From Archilochus colubris (Eukaryota; Chordata; Aves; Apodiformes; Trochilidae): DNA of 64,000 nucleotides. A model generated the notes under the pieces. The model was not told where the DNA came from. It worked only from the letters and a program-made list of their open reading frames with translations, and ran no database searches. Position numbers and translations under genes: made by a program. Within the stretch, counting starts at the first letter, position 1. Each line of letters starts with the position of its first letter. Location: the NCBI GenBank assembly GCA_023079485.1, contig CM041084.1:36281609-36345608 (forward strand), in the 5' to 3' direction. Shown here in pieces: positions 13,506-25,160 of the stretch.

Positions 13506-16500
13506 TGTAACCAAAATGTTTTCAGCTTTATGAAGGACAATGGCAGCTTTCAACACAATAAAGAAAAAAAAACACAACTTACAGCCTACAGCAGGAACGC
13601 AATGAAAATGTGTGCATCCAAACCACACACGTCAATGAATTTGATAGACAGGCACAAAAGACATAATGAAAAATCCTATGTAAATGCTTGGAAAACATTG
13701 ACTAACGATGAAAGCAGTAATCCTCAGAGTGATATTTTACATTAAAGACCTTCAATCCTGTGCTGTATTGCTCACTGTGCCATGCTGTGTTATTAGCTCA
13801 TCACTTAGATCAATTAGACTGATTTTCATTTCTTAATTTAGGGATCTTGAACTCTAAGTTTTCAGTGATTTCTCTTGCATTACCTCTCCCCACCTTTACT
13901 TCTGCCACTCATTTGATTTCTGTACTATGTTTGGTGGCTACATCCAGATGCCTGAATGTTCTAAGGTATTCTTCTTGAATTCCCATTATATCTATCCATA
14001 AGATTTTAGACATCTAATGGGGGCATAATTTTCATGCAGTCCAGTCTGTGTTTGGTAGTTGTCTAAACCCTCCCGTGATTCTGTATTTTCAGCTTTGCCT
14101 GATTAACTCACTGTGACAAGGCAGAGCTGAATGTTCTGAAGTATTAGTGCACTCAGTGATGTGTGTAGAAGCCCTCAAGTTTTTGAGGGCTGATTTAGTG
14201 AAAATCTGAGTAAAGAAAGACAAGAAGTAGTGACAGAAAGACTTTTTCACAGGGTCTTTGAAGCAGATTAGGATAAGGCAGTTGGGTGCATATCTTAGAA
14301 AGGAACTGATGGTTCATAGGAGGAAGAAAAGGAAAAGATTAGCGGGGCAAATGTTTTCTAGTGGTGAGGGGCAAGGAGAACCAATGAAAGAAGAATGAGG
14401 AGGCAGGAATGGGTGTGTGCAAGCTGGAGACATAACTGGAAACAAGCTGATAGGTTTGTTCTGATTCATTTCCATTGCACTTGTGGTTTGGAGAAGAAGA
14501 ACGAGTGGAACTGGATGGAAATATTAAACTGTCCCTCTGCTCTTTATATATGTTGATCCTCAAAGCTGAGGCCTGTATTGAAAATTCCAGACTGAACATC
14601 ATAGCCATGAAGAGATCCTGTGGCTTTTTTTAGGACATACCAGCTCCTCAGCGTATTGTCAGCACACAGTTTCATTTGAAGTTCATAGAGACATGGTCAC
14701 AATCATCTGTGTCACTTTTGCTTTCAGTACATAGCCAGATTTTTGCCTGGCATTAGCAGGTTGACCGATTCCAGGATCCTGGGAATGTTGCCCTTTGTGA
14801 CTACATAAAAATCTTCATTATTTCTACAGCAAAATGCAAGGCTCTGAGCAGAATGTAATACAAATGCTGAATGCCATCTCTGTGACAGTAGTGTACACAT
14901 CTCCGAGTCTGGTCTGTGATAAATGTGTCAGATTCCAGGGCTCAGTCTGGGATAAGAATATTTGGCCCCAGTCTAACTACAGAGACCTGTGGCTCTGTAT
15001 AGGTGACAACTGGTAGCTGGCTGCTCCCTCAGTAAGCATATTCAGTAAAGCTATCTTCTTCCCAACAAACTTTTTTCCTCCTTCTCCTCAGCATTAGGGA
15101 CAAGTGATACTTTTGTTCTGCCTTCTATTCCTCTGTAATTATGAGTCTAAGAAAAAAATTCCCTCTTCTTGATTTTACATCTTTCTTTTGTCTTCTCTTC
15201 ACAGGAATCATGTCTCTTCCCTCATGCTTTCTGATATATTTCTGTTGAAAACTCACGGTTAAAACACTTTCTGGTTCTGCTCCATAACAGAGCAGAACTG
15301 TGGCATCTTAAATTGTTGTTTTTTCCCCAATTCTGCTTGACTCTGCTATTACCTGAAACATGATGAGGAGGGCAGTTGTAACTGATGAAAGGACTGAAGG
15401 AGGATTTTTAAGATGAGTTGCACCTCTGGGTTCAAGATTGCTCCCATATCTATTGGTCAACTTACCTACTGGCAGCTTGTTGAGCAGAGTGAGGAAATCA
15501 CAGACTGTGAAGGAAGGAGGTCCTCAAGCAGATGGGATCACATGAGACAGAGAATGAGGGTGAAGTGATTTGGCCAGCAAGGAACTGATCCTGTGAAATA
15601 TAACTGTAGCAAGAAAGACATTTTCTAGTAGATTTATATTAATAAAAACAAATAAAGCAGGCAGAAGAATTAAATCTATCTCCTTCCTAGCTCTCTGGAC
15701 TTATGGCTGTCTCCAGCACCCAGGAAAAGTGCAGAGTGTGAAGCAAAATAATCAGGAGAGGTCTGGTTGGAGCTTTAGTTATGACTCTAACAACAGCCTT
15801 GAGAATATAAAATTCACTATGTATTGTAAGAATAATGAACTGAATGACAAAGTGTGATCAGTGTTCTACAGCCACTGAAATTGTGATCTTAGAGAAAGAC
15901 ATTGGGATGAGCTATATCATTTCTGATATGTGCCTAGATATGTAAGTAGTATTTTATGGATTATCAGGGGGACATAATATCTGGTGTTTCTTGAGTAGTT
16001 ACACGCTGACTATTTGTTGATATCTAGGAAATGTTTACTGAAAATTTAATTAAGGTAAAATTGCTGTCTTCTTGCTACACTTCTTTTTTTTTCTTAGAGG
16101 CTCTGACTGCCTAATACACTACTGACTGTTCTCTGGTACTGAAGGTGACTGGCATGGAAGTGTTTCAGCCATATTCAGTTCTCTTATCCTTCAAAACAGG
16201 GTGGCTGCATGAAAATTTCTACCTGGGAATAGTACCTAGCATTTGCTAACTTTCCAGAGTTAGGGAATTTGTAGCTGGATCAAAGGATGTGGTATCTTTA
16301 GGGAACTCTGTATCAGCCACCCACACTCCCACATCATCTCACACATCTCATGATACAAAATTTCTGTAAGATGGAAAAAACCTAAAAATGTTCAGATTAT
16401 AAAAACATTTGTTTGAGATTTTAGGTACTTTTTTAAGCATATATAGATACATAAGATATGCAACCTGAAAAGAAGGAGTTTATTCAACAGCTTTATTGTC

Positions 16501-16631
16501 TTTCAGCTGAGGTCAGGTTTCTGTAGTTTGACTGTGCATTTCCTAATTCACAGGACATGTTCACATGTGTGGTCTCTAAATATAGAAGCACACAATCTTT
16601 TATTAACAATTACACATTCAAATCTTCTGTG

Positions 16632-16735
16632 TGGTGCTGTAGGCAAATATTATAGTATTTTAAACTGAAACACAGCAAGTTGCTTAACTGGCAGAGGGCC
16701 ATGAAGCCAAGTCAGTGGCATAGCTAATTATTGGA
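16632..16735 (+). repeat. Ancient amniote repeat remnant (MIR/L2-like)
   Basis: The series GTGCTGTAGGCAAATATTATAG, AAACTGAAACACAGCAAGTTGC, and AAGCCAAGTCAGTGGCATAGC parallels the classical 'gaggtaggcaaatattattatccccattttacagatgggaaactgaggcacagagaagttaagtgacttgcc..aagtcagtggcagagc' segment of old amniote repeats. It appears to be the downstream portion of the same kind of repeat as the remnant at 13.42 kb. It is heavily diverged and has no coding role. Confidence 0.55.
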
Positions 16736-16913
16736 GTATTTTTCTAACTGTACTTTCTGCTGTTTCTGTTAGTTCTTTCCCATACATACTTCTTTTTTGC
16801 CATAATGCATTCAAGCTTTTAGGCATAATATGTCCATTTTCTAACATATTTGCCTGCCATAACCAGCCTGCTAAATATGATTTTGCTTCTCTTCCATCAA
16901 ATACTCATTGCAG

Positions 16914-17051
16914 TTCTTGTTACTCCGTCTGACACTGGGGATATCTCTGGCAATCAACTTACACATTCCTTGGTTTGTGTGAGAGGAGGAGACAGGACTG
17001 CAGAGTGGCAGCAACTATGCAAAACAACTCATTTCATGGTAGTTCCCCCAG
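16914..17051 (+). other. Candidate exon or cryptic exon, 138 nt, unproven
   Basis: A stretch of 138 nt is bounded on the left by a pyrimidine-rich acceptor-like sequence ending CATTGCAG (16906-16913) and on the right by a strong donor-like CAG|GTAAGAG (from 17052). The frame running through it is open over its whole length and both ends lie in phase 1, so skipping it would not shift a frame. The translation includes TPSDTGDISGN, SLVCVRGGDRTAEWQQLC and HFMVVPPG. I recognise no domain and no partner exons nearby. It may equally be a noncoding RNA exon, a cryptic exon or chance, since such signal pairs arise often in 64 kb. Confidence 0.2.
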
Positions 17052-17156
17052 GTAAGAGATTCTTGCAGAGGCGATCATTGAATTTACCTGTTTCATATTT
17101 CAGGCACCATTGTCTGATACCCAATTGCACATAAAGCATCTGGTGTAAGCAAAACT

Positions 17157-17182
17157 AATTTGCTTACAATTGTAAGCAAATT
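17157..17182. repeat. Perfect 26-bp palindrome
   Basis: The arm AATTTGCTTACAA is followed directly by its exact reverse complement TTGTAAGCAAATT, with no spacer. Partial copies flank it: GTAAGCAAAAC at 17146-17156 and TTGTAAAATTTGC, TTTTGTAAAATG at about 17184-17208. It could extrude as a cruciform or bind a dimeric factor. I know of no function for it. Confidence 0.85.
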
Positions 17183-18647
17183 TTTGTAAAATTTGCTTTT
17201 GTAAAATGTTAGCTGGATTAAGGGATCAGGTAGCTTCTTTCCTCACAAGAATCACTAGGGGGGACCATACTGTGAACATAAAATAATTAGGACAGCAGAA
17301 ACCAGGAAGCGTGCATCTCAACTACAACTACTGCTGTGTAAACTCAACCTGTAAAATTATATTTGCTTATCAAGTGAGCATCTTTTCAAATTTAATAGCT
17401 ACCTACAAGTCCAAACCCCCTAATCCTCTTATTGCCGAAAGGCAGCAGATTATTACAAAGAAAGGAGTATCTTACTTGTCCCTTTTCCTAGACTTTTATT
17501 CAAAGAATCTGTGACTGAATACAGAACTAAATGGACTTTTGCCCTCAGATGTCATAACCAGATCATCTGGCATCAGCTGCATCATGGCAGTTAGCAGATT
17601 TTTATCTGTGATCACCAGATTCTACAGAGATCTACTGTGCTTTTTAAAAGTGAGTTTGTAATGTTTTTGCATTTTTGTAGCTATTAAGTGAAATGTCACT
17701 TCTCAAACAGTTATTTGGGTTTAGTTTGCTTGATTTTCAGAAGAGTATTCATTTTTTCCCCCCTGCATCTTCAGAAAATACCTTGTGTGTTTTCAGTTTT
17801 ATCTTAGTATTACTTTTATTATGGGCAAATCAAACATTTAATTAAAATAAAAGTTGTTACCTTGGAAGCACTAATCCTTATTCCTTTTTAACTAGGGTTA
17901 GTCTAAGAAATCCATAAAACTATTTCATCACAATCTGATAACTTGGCACAATATTATTAAATTAGTTTAGGTATTTCTAAAAAATTTAGCCTTTTAAGTT
18001 TTGGTACTGCGCACATTTTAAAAATGTCATTAAATGTTAGTAACCTTCTGACACTGCCTATTCCTAACTTCCTATATTTCTTATTCCATTCCACAACTCA
18101 CCAATTTTGGGAAAAGAATAAGCAAAAATGAAGGAATCTCTCATCCATCTAAATCATATTTATTGCAGAAACGCTCAGCCTTTTCTTACTACATGGTATA
18201 CTATATTGTTTCCTTTATAGTTCTGCACTATTGCGATTAAACTTATCTCAGGCTTTCTGTTAAAACTCTTCACACTCAATAGCTTTGTGGTTAACTTAAG
18301 ATACGCCCCAGACAGCAAGACAATAAAGTAACCATTTTAAATGTGCTTCCTATTCTTTGTGAACACAAAACGAAATTACTACTTACAGATACAAGTGATA
18401 ACACAGTGTTGGGAAAGGACAATTCATCTTTTTGCCCAGCCTTCAGAGTTCCCTGTGGGCTTAGTTCTCACCACTGCTCTGAACTTGGAATCAGAGAACC
18501 CCTTCTTCTTTTGTTCCCTTACCCTTTCAGGGGAAGAATAATTCTGATTTTAAGAGTTATTTTAAACACTTGGTTTCTGAGTTACCATGTTGCAGTCCTA
18601 AGTGCCAACTAAGAACATTTCTTAGAAGTAATCTTTAGAGTCTAGAG

Positions 18648-18667
18648 TAAATAAATAAATAAATGAA
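18648..18667. repeat. (AAAT)n microsatellite
   Basis: About five tandem units of AAAT followed by GAATG. Ordinary tetranucleotide repeat. Confidence 0.85.
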
Positions 18668-19750
18668 TGTAAAAGCAACTTTTGCATTTTTGAGTCTCTA
18701 AGAGGATGAGACAAAACGCAGCAAAGGAAGCTCATGGTAGTACTCTGTTGCTAGTAAAAATAAAAGTATATTTCAGAACCGATATTATACTAGTCCCAGT
18801 ACATTAAATATTCAGATTCCCTCTGAAGAAGAACTATGCTTTTTGCATGGGTAAGATTACTAGGCCTTTCAAATGTTTTTACTAATGCTACATTTGTGTA
18901 TGTCATTGGATGCAGAGAGCAGAGTGGAGAAGAAAGATGTGGGAAGGTATTAATTGATTTTTATATTTGAGATTTTTCTTCAAGTATCAAGGACCTATTC
19001 TGAGGATATGCAGCCTCAAGACATGGATGCTCTGTGCTATTTGGAGAAAATGTTCCCTCTTCAGTACCGCAATAACTTTTATTTACCACAAGGTGGTATA
19101 GAACTGTAGCTGTCTATTCAGTGCCAGTAAATTCTACCACTAAATGATCCATATTCCTAGACTGGCTGTCATTTTCATGGTGCTTTGCTTTTCTGTGCTG
19201 TATCTCCTGTTTATTAGTGTGTCTGTTCAGCGAAACCAGGTAGCTCCTTCACAGCACAGAAGCAATTCCATGTTGTAAGCCACAGCTCTTGCACATAACT
19301 GGTTTTGAGCAGTGCAGCTCTGTAGCCCTGGGAGGAGACCCCTCTGGCACAAAGAATGTTTAGAGATTTGGATCTGGATGAGTTGGTGTAAGAATTTTCT
19401 GTGGCTGAATAATGCCACTAGAGAGGGAGCTATAATGTGAGACTTATAATTGTGTTGAACTAATTCCAACTGAAGATACTTTTTATGTAGAATACCTTTT
19501 ATGTAGCTAGAGTCCTAGCAAGTGAGACATGAAAGTAAAGGTGGTGTAAGGGTAACAAAACCTCTCTAAATCACCAGAAAAATCCCCCCGAATTAGTATA
19601 TCTTGACATTTGATTTTTACTTATTTTTTTTCCTCTCAGAATCTGATCCCACATCCTCTGCAGGTGCAGAAGATTTCAAATAGGGTATTTTTATTTACCT
19701 TTCATGTCATATACAACAGCTGTAGATTTGTTAGAGTAACACACCTGTTT

Positions 19751-19773
19751 CACACCAAGATAATCTTGGTGTG
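19751..19773. repeat. Near-palindrome, 11-bp arms, 1-nt centre
   Basis: CACACCAAGAT, one A, then ATCTTGGTGTG: two perfect inverted arms around a single central base. The arrangement resembles a site for a dimeric DNA-binding protein or a cruciform-forming sequence. No promoter or gene lies beside it. Confidence 0.8.
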
Positions 19774-21712
19774 CTTTTGATTCATGTCTGCTTGGCTCAT
19801 TTTGTTAAATGTGTGTATGAGAAATGCATTTGCAGTGGAAGTAAAAGAGGAAAAGCAGAAATCAGAAATGTGAAGATTTTTTTTTTACAGTATGGTGTCT
19901 TACTGAAATAAGGTAGTATGAAAACTTCTGTGTTTCTGCAATTGGACCATCTGTGGTCAAGGAAAGCATAAAGAATATCATTCTTAATGAAAATGCTATA
20001 TAAAAATTGGATTTATAGTTCCTAGATTGAAAAGTAGCCAATCACATCAGAGATGCTCCTTCCTTCCATCATCATCTACTTGGTCATAATGAGTTGTTTG
20101 ATCTTTTAATGTTTAATCTTTTTATACTATAGCACACATGAGTATTAAGTGTTAGATTGGGCATAGTTGTTTTGAAGAATGCCTAGGTGAATTCCAACTC
20201 GAGGAACTATTCCTGGAGAAAGTTATTTCTTGATTTAAAATGAATAATAAACAGTCCTTTTGTCAAAAAATCCTGTCCAAGTTACCCAGAGAAAAGGAAT
20301 AGGGATTATTTTAAATAACTACTAAGTAATTCTACCAAATAAATTCTTACATTTGCTTAAATGGATAAAAAAAATAATACGGATACAATATTGTCTTAAT
20401 ATCCTAAAACAATTTTGTTAAACATTCAATTCAAACTTTATTATAGGCTTTGTTAATGTTCTCACTCATATTTTAGCTTACACTAAAAATTAGAATTAGT
20501 TTTCTGACCCGCTTCTCTAAAAAGGAAGAGCATGACTATACAGATGCCACAATTCAGAGGCCAGTGAAAGAGAAACCTTTCATTAATCTGCTAAAATCTT
20601 TATTTAAAAAGATCTATTTTCATTATGATATCCTGTGTATTGTTTTTAATAGTGCTCTATGTCCTTGAAAGTCACCCACATTTCTGGGTACTGTAGGGTA
20701 CAAAACGACTGGCTAAAAGTTGCTTTTTTGTGGACTCAGAAGTCTATGATCTCAGCAAAATGTGGAGATAACAGAAAATGCAACATCAGGAACTTCAGGG
20801 AGTATGAAACTATGGCAAGCTGTCATTAAGCAGTCTGCATGTACCAAGCGAAAGACATAAAGCAAGAGCTGTCATTGAACTTATCAGAATTCTTAGAAAC
20901 CCATGTTTAAGATAGGGAAGAATGTTGTCTGAGAACAAGCACACTGCCCCACAGAAATGGATGTGTCTGCCTCAACACTAAGCAAGTGATGGTTTTTATT
21001 GTCATTTTGCTTTCCTCAATAATATAGCAAGCCAATAGACACCATAGGAAGTAATTTCTCAATAAAAAGATACAATTACTCTTGTTTTGTAGCCTTCCTT
21101 ACATGATGCTGCATCTGACTTTTTCTTTAAAATAAGGAAATGAATTTTTCCTATTACTCAAACTCCTTTGGAGTTGTTTCCTTGTGTTCTTTTCTATGCA
21201 TTCCCATTGATGTCTCTTTCTTGCCTTTCTTTCTCTTCCCAACTGGAAGATGCAGATTGGCTGAGACATAGAATGTGGAAAAGGAAGCAGAAAAAATGGC
21301 ATTTTTTGATTCAGAACCTTGCCAATGCTGAGAAAGCCAATCTATTTCTTATATTGTCATAGTCTTCTTGAATGACTAGGAGTCTTGAATTAGTAGTCCC
21401 CTAATTTCTCTGTACAGTGTGAGTAATTATACTACTTTTATAGCTCAAGGATACTGTGAAGATAAATGCACTGAAGATAGTGAAGTATCCTGATATTATC
21501 TCCTATAAGGGAAGCTGGATGAATTTCTGAAAAAGAGAGAAAAAATTAGAATTGACTCATAAATTATATTACTTTTAGAGATTGCTGTTGTGTAGCTCTA
21601 TCTCAAATTATGATGGAATATACTAGAGCTATAATAAATGTATCTTCATAGGACCTTTGACTTAATTCTTCAGTATTAAGTTTACAAGTGAAAATACATT
21701 AAAAGGTGTTTA

Positions 21713-21855
21713 AAACTGGAACAGGTTCCTCAGAGAAGCTGTGGAGTCTCTATTCTTGGAGATATTCATATCCAAGCTTTGTGCAGAAGCTTATACTAGA
21801 GGATGTCCAGGTACGCTTGCATGATTTGCAACCACATTTTTGTGATTCTGTTTTC
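21713..21855 (+). mobile_element. Short CR1 3'-end fragment (+)
   Basis: The text AAAACTGGAACAGGTTCCTC, AGAGAAGCTGTGGAGTCTC and TTCTTGGAGATATTCATATC follows the avian CR1 3' UTR ('ctggaacaggttgcccagagaagctgtggatgccccatccctggaggtgttcaag'). The fragment ends near TTTTTGTGATTCTGTT, which looks like the terminal ATTCTGTG repeat. The middle portion that usually gives the 'ttggaactagatgatctttaaggtcccttcc' block is largely lost, so there is an internal deletion. No coding part is left. Confidence 0.65.
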
Positions 21856-22032
21856 AAGTAATTAATTGTGATGATTTCTTGGGCTTACTTGGAAAATTTA
21901 CACAAAGCAATTTAGAATATTTCTAAGCTTTACGTAAAATGTTACATTGATGTCTAACTCCATCCAAGTAATGAATTTGGTCATTTCAGCTGAAAATACT
22001 TGAGTATATTTTATGGGATGCACAGAAACTGT

Positions 22033-22395
22033 GGAATCACAGAATCATAGAATGGGTTGGAAAGGACCTTAAAGATCACCTGTTTCCAACCCCACTGTGA
22101 TGGGCAGTGGCAACTCCCAATGTCCAGGTTGCTCAAAGCAACCTGAACATAAACACTTCCATAGAAGGGGCATCCACCAGTTCACCTGGTAGCTTGTTCA
22201 AGTGTCTCACCAGCCTCAAAGTAATGAGTTTCTTCCTGATGTCTAGCCTAAATCTACCCTTTTCCAGCTCAAAGCCACTACCCATTGTCCTGTCACTGCA
22301 TGCCCTTTTAAAGTCTCTCCTTAGCTCTCTTGTAAGCTCCCTTCTGGTACAGGAAGGCCATTATGAAGTGTCTCTGGAGTCTTCTCCAAAATAAA
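22033..22395 (-). mobile_element. CR1 LINE 3'-end fragment (-)
   Basis: Read on the + strand it opens with the reverse complement of the CR1 terminus (GAATCACAGAATCATAGAAT), then GGTTGGAAAGGACCTTAAAG and the diagnostic CAACCTGAACATAAACACTTC, TTCTTCCTGATGTCTAGCC, CATTGTCCTGTCACTGCATG. It is a 5'-truncated copy containing 3' UTR only and stops near the CTTCTCCA segment at 22380-22390. Its 3' UTR text is unlike that of the (+) copies at 10.4, 30.8 and 37 kb, so it is a different CR1 subfamily. The (+) open frame across it is a by-product of the UTR. Confidence 0.93.
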
Positions 22396-24454
22396 TGCTC
22401 TTAAACTTAGCTCCATTGCTGCAATGGAGCATATCGGTGTCTTTCTCACACTAAAGTGTGTCAAAGGCCCAAGAAAATGGGAGATTTGCATACACACAGA
22501 ACACAAAGACATTGGTGAGCATGGCCGAAGTACAGCTTTCACTTAAAAAAAAATCAGCCAGCCAGTGAACCAGCCAACCAAAAAACCAGAAAAAGTAATT
22601 GGCAGTGGTTCCTCCTAATTCTTAGACTGCTTTCAGGTCTATGGATCCTCATTCAAGAAGGGTAAACGTGAGTCATGGCTTCAGGTAGAGCACACAAACA
22701 TAAAATTTGTAGGACTTCAGCTGTCAAGATTCCTACAGCTTGGCTCATCTGTCTCCTCATTCCTTTTGTTGATTGCTGTAAATCTCATTCCTTAGGCAGT
22801 TATGTCTACTCAGGAAATTAATAAAGAATGTGAATTATTAGATAGGTTCATTGGTGGCTAAGGACTTTGCCTTGTGCATAAGTAAAAGATCAAGCTGTGC
22901 TCAGTCTCAGTATTCCCTCACTCCTGAAAACTTGTCTCAAATAACCTAGTCTTTGCCAAAGCTGGGTTTAATGGTCCATACTTCTAAAAAGCTAACACTC
23001 CTAGAAGTGTTCTACTGTTCTTAGGAAAGACAATCTTCCTGAGCTTTTGGTTAAAATACCATGAATACCTCATCCACTGGTCAAACTACATCTATAAGCA
23101 CCACTTTCTACAAAAATACCAGACTTCTTTCTGTTACCAGTACGTGTATATGTTCACACCAGTGATTATGGAGCCACATTTTGACCACAGTATGCATCCT
23201 TTACCGGGGATTATGCCTTGCCTTGCAAGCTGACAGCTTTTCATGACTTCTTTTAAGTCATTGTTCATTCAGCCATTCAAGAAAACAGATTAGATCTTAT
23301 TCTCCGCTCTTGCTTTATGCTTTTACACAGGAAGTTATTTCAAGGAAATGCCACTTTTTCAGGCTTGGTATTTCTAGAATAGTATATCACTGTGATTATG
23401 AAGATATACACATATACAGAAGAGAAGAAAAGAAAATGAGCTGGGAGGAAACTTGAGACATTATGGAACACAAATGTTTGCACTGAGGCAACATCAAGTT
23501 TCTAAGGCTCTGCCAGAACAAAGCAAACATTGTTCTGTAGCTACTTCTAACTAGGCATACAAATAATATTTTCTTTGGTCTTTCAGGTCAGAGAAAAGTT
23601 TTTTACCTGAAATGTATAATGGATTTTTGATGATATTAATATAACCAGCTACATATTTTTTCTGTGTTGCCTTATTTCTTCATTTGCAAACTCTGTAACT
23701 GAGTTTAGAATTACTGAATGTCCAGTAAGGATATCCTTTGCCCTATTCACAACCAAAAAAAGAAGTATGAAAAAAAAGTCTTCTAAGCAAGAACTGTAAG
23801 TTTTGGTAATACAGAGCTAAATATTCTTAATTGTTCCTCTTGCCTTCTATCTAATGTGTTTTTCAAAGTCCTGATTGCTACGGTTTTCACTATAGATTTT
23901 CAGGAGCTACTAGCTTTACCTTAATAACTGACAAGAGAAATTTCTTAAAAAAATATTAACACAAGCATTATTCTGAGGCAGAAAAAATTATTCATTGTAA
24001 AGGGAATTATCAGAGTATGTGATTTTTATTTGCTGTTTCTAATGGTCTCCGTTCTTTTCAGACAGGGTACATCTGGAAGTAATGGAGCAGTGTAAATACT
24101 CAAGGTTAATTTTATACTGCTTTCAGAACTATGTCTACCATAGCTGACCTATTTTGCAAGGTTTCTAGCCATTCTTTACTAGTTTGGCAAGTCCAGAAAA
24201 TGTATTTGTTCCAGGCAGTGAGGTTTGAGAACTTCTTTTGTAGTCAGTAGTGTGAAAATATATTATTACAAAATCAGGTTTGGCTAGAAATACTGATCTT
24301 TGGGAGAAAACCCTAAAATATGAAATGCTATTCTTAGACACCTATGCAAGCATAGAAGGTAAAGGTTAGACACATTCTAAATCTCTTTGCGAATAACCTA
24401 GGATGTAAATCTTCTAAGCAAGCAGAAGTAAGCATTGTAACTAATTAATTGAAA
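22396..24454. other. Unique noncoding stretch
   Basis: I see no gene. The stretch begins with a short hairpin (22410-22430) right after the CR1 copy and a CCAG/CCAA-rich low-complexity segment near 22553-22590. The rest is unremarkable AT-rich sequence with no long open frame. Confidence 0.55.
22410..22430. repeat. Near-palindrome, 10-bp arms, 1-nt centre
   Basis: GCTCCATTGC, one T, then GCAATGGAGC: perfect inverted arms. A second weaker stem, CACAC..GTGTG, follows at about 22450-22464. It lies about 15 bp beyond the recognisable boundary of the CR1 copy at 22033-22395. Confidence 0.8.
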
Positions 24455-25160
24455 ACAGAATCACAGAAACACAGAATCACAGAGGTAGTGGAGGACATAG
24501 AGAATTCCTCTAGTACAAGCTTCTGCTCAAAGCAAAGTCAGCAACAGCAGCCTGTTCAGGACTAGATATGGTTGAGTTTTAGTATCTTCAAGAATAGGGA
24601 CTCCTCAGCTTCTCTGGACAACCTGTTCCAATGCTTTATCACATTCTCAGTAGAAATGGATCCAGCACTGTAGATGAGGCCTCACCAGTGCTGTGTAGAG
24701 GGTATGAATCCTCTCTCAGCCTTCTGGGCACAGTCTTTGTTGAGCAGCTCAAGGTGCTGTCAGTCACATTTGCCACAGGGCACACTGCTGACTTATGTTC
24801 AACTTTTTGATCACCAAGACCCCACCAGTTGCAAAGCTGCTTTACAGGTGACCCCCAGCATTTATTTATTTTTCATTTCCTTCTGCTGAAATTAATGACA
24901 TTCCTGTTTACCCATTTCTTCAGCCTGTTGCAGTCCCTCAGGATGGCAGCACTGCCATCTGGCCTGTCAGCCTGTGCTCCCCCCAGTTTTCTGTTGTCTG
25001 CAAACTTGCTGAGGGTGCACTGTGCACCATCATCCAGGTCATTAATGAAGATGTTAAATAGTGTTAGCCTGAGTATTGACCCTTTGGGTGCACCATAGCT
25101 GACTGCTCTCCAGCTGGTCTTGTGCCAGAGGGTCACAATCCTCTGAGTTTAAGCCAGTTG
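24455..25160 (-). mobile_element. CR1 LINE fragment with internal deletion (-)
   Basis: On the + strand the fragment starts with the reverse-complemented CR1 terminus (ACAGAATCACAGAAACACAG) and runs through the 3' UTR text (GACTCCTCAGCTTCTCTGG, ACAACCTGTTCCAATGC). It then jumps near 24655-24665 straight to the coding portion (GGATCCAGCACTGTAGATGA). The part normally between these, a few hundred bases in other copies, is missing. The coding portion ends inside the reverse transcriptase near 25160. The copy is 5'-truncated and dead. Confidence 0.93.
24873..25136 (-). pseudogene. CR1 ORF2 remnant, reverse transcriptase segment
   Basis: An 87-codon open stretch on the minus strand encodes part of a CR1 reverse transcriptase. 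It shows YGAPKGSILRLTLFNIFIND (family usually PQGSILGPLLFNIFIND), then LDDG, then KFADNRKLGG (family KFADDTKLGG), then LKKWVNRNVINFS. The second Asp of the catalytic motif C (FADD) is Asn here, at about 24978-25007 on the + strand, and the Gly after SIL is Arg, so the enzyme would be inactive even without the truncations. The end of this frame runs into an unrelated or very diverged segment (24840-24900). Confidence 0.9.

Larger units (their letters stand above)
11552..21712. other. Mostly unique noncoding stretch
   Basis: No supported gene. Apart from the items listed separately (poly-T at 13092, ancient repeat remnants at 13.42 and 16.63 kb, a splice-flanked open stretch at 16.91 kb, palindromes at 17.16 and 19.75 kb and an AAAT repeat at 18.65 kb), I recognise nothing. 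The open frames, such as those at 13530-13745 (+) and 14339-14608 (-), look like chance: they have no family resemblance, no strong splice context and no homologue I can name. Confidence 0.55.
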
